Below are positions 63,939-64,000 of a stretch of DNA of 64,000 nt, one piece after another. The notes under the pieces are model-generated. The model saw only the letters and a list, made by a program, of their open reading frames with translations, had not been told where the DNA came from and made no database searches. The translations under genes were made by a program, and so were the position numbers. This DNA is from an uncultured Eubacteriales bacterium (lineage in GTDB: Bacteria; Bacillota; Clostridia; Oscillospirales; CAG-272). The number at the start of each line of letters is the position of its first letter. The stretch's first letter is position 1. Location: contig CAKRQU010000007.1 in assembly GCA_934394585.1 (NCBI GenBank), positions 10,807 to 74,806 on the forward strand, in the 5' to 3' direction.

Positions 63939-64000
<62 letters not shown>

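Overview
The window looks like chromosome of a Clostridia-type Firmicute. It has SpoIIGA and pro-sigma-E in their usual order, a YlmC/YmxH-type protein, dnaG-rpoD, an AgrA/AgrC-like regulator pair, many lipoproteins with short Lys-rich signal peptides, strong GGAGG ribosome binding sites, several TTG starts, and textbook TTGACA-17-TATAAT promoters. There is no rRNA, CRISPR array, transposase or phage gene. I did not assign a genus.

Layout. 0-7 kb: interspersed repeat A, a fused MacB-like ABC transporter (minus), a YlmC-like gene, rpsB-tsf, repeat B. 7-15 kb: asd, a lipoprotein, tRNA-Thr and tRNA-Tyr, a repeat fragment, a LytTR regulator with a soluble GHKL kinase, a heterodimeric ABC exporter, then tRNA-Thr and tRNA-Gly on the minus strand. 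15-22 kb: a long operon of rsmA, murD, three tandem M42 peptidases (the middle one without catalytic residues) and a PLP-dependent methionine gamma-lyase-like enzyme. 22-30 kb: spoIIGA-sigE from a conserved Spo0A-type promoter, rpmE, then hflX-yigZ-dgt-dnaG-rpoD. 30-40 kb: a 1083-residue solute-binding-like lipoprotein, a small unknown gene, prfA-sua5-coaE-slt-apeB, and a YD-repeat-like lipoprotein. 40-45 kb: a two-gene MacB/FtsX transporter and an RDD membrane protein.

45-61 kb is the most coherent accessory block. A complete UgpABCE/Msm-like importer is followed by an SNase-OB-fold lipoprotein and a repeat lipoprotein. Next come repeat D and a minus-strand operon of two NrnA-like DHH phosphoesterases and SurE. 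A second importer follows. It has no ATPase of its own, is led by an FRG-domain protein, and is followed by an OB-fold lipoprotein. Together these suggest, by inference, extracellular nucleic acid or oligonucleotide scavenging: a surface nuclease, import, nanoRNase and nucleotidase, with one ATPase possibly serving both importers.

61-64 kb: two small membrane proteins (one an ECF S component), a DUF4830-like protein, an orphan BlaI-type repressor with its operator, and at the right edge a promoter plus ribosome binding site driving an ORF that opens with at least twelve GACA tetranucleotides. That last feature has the form of a phase-variable contingency locus and is cut by the window end.

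A roughly 0.7 kb non-coding repeat with imperfect terminal inverted repeats occurs three times, plus one fragment. It explains most of the long gene-free stretches.
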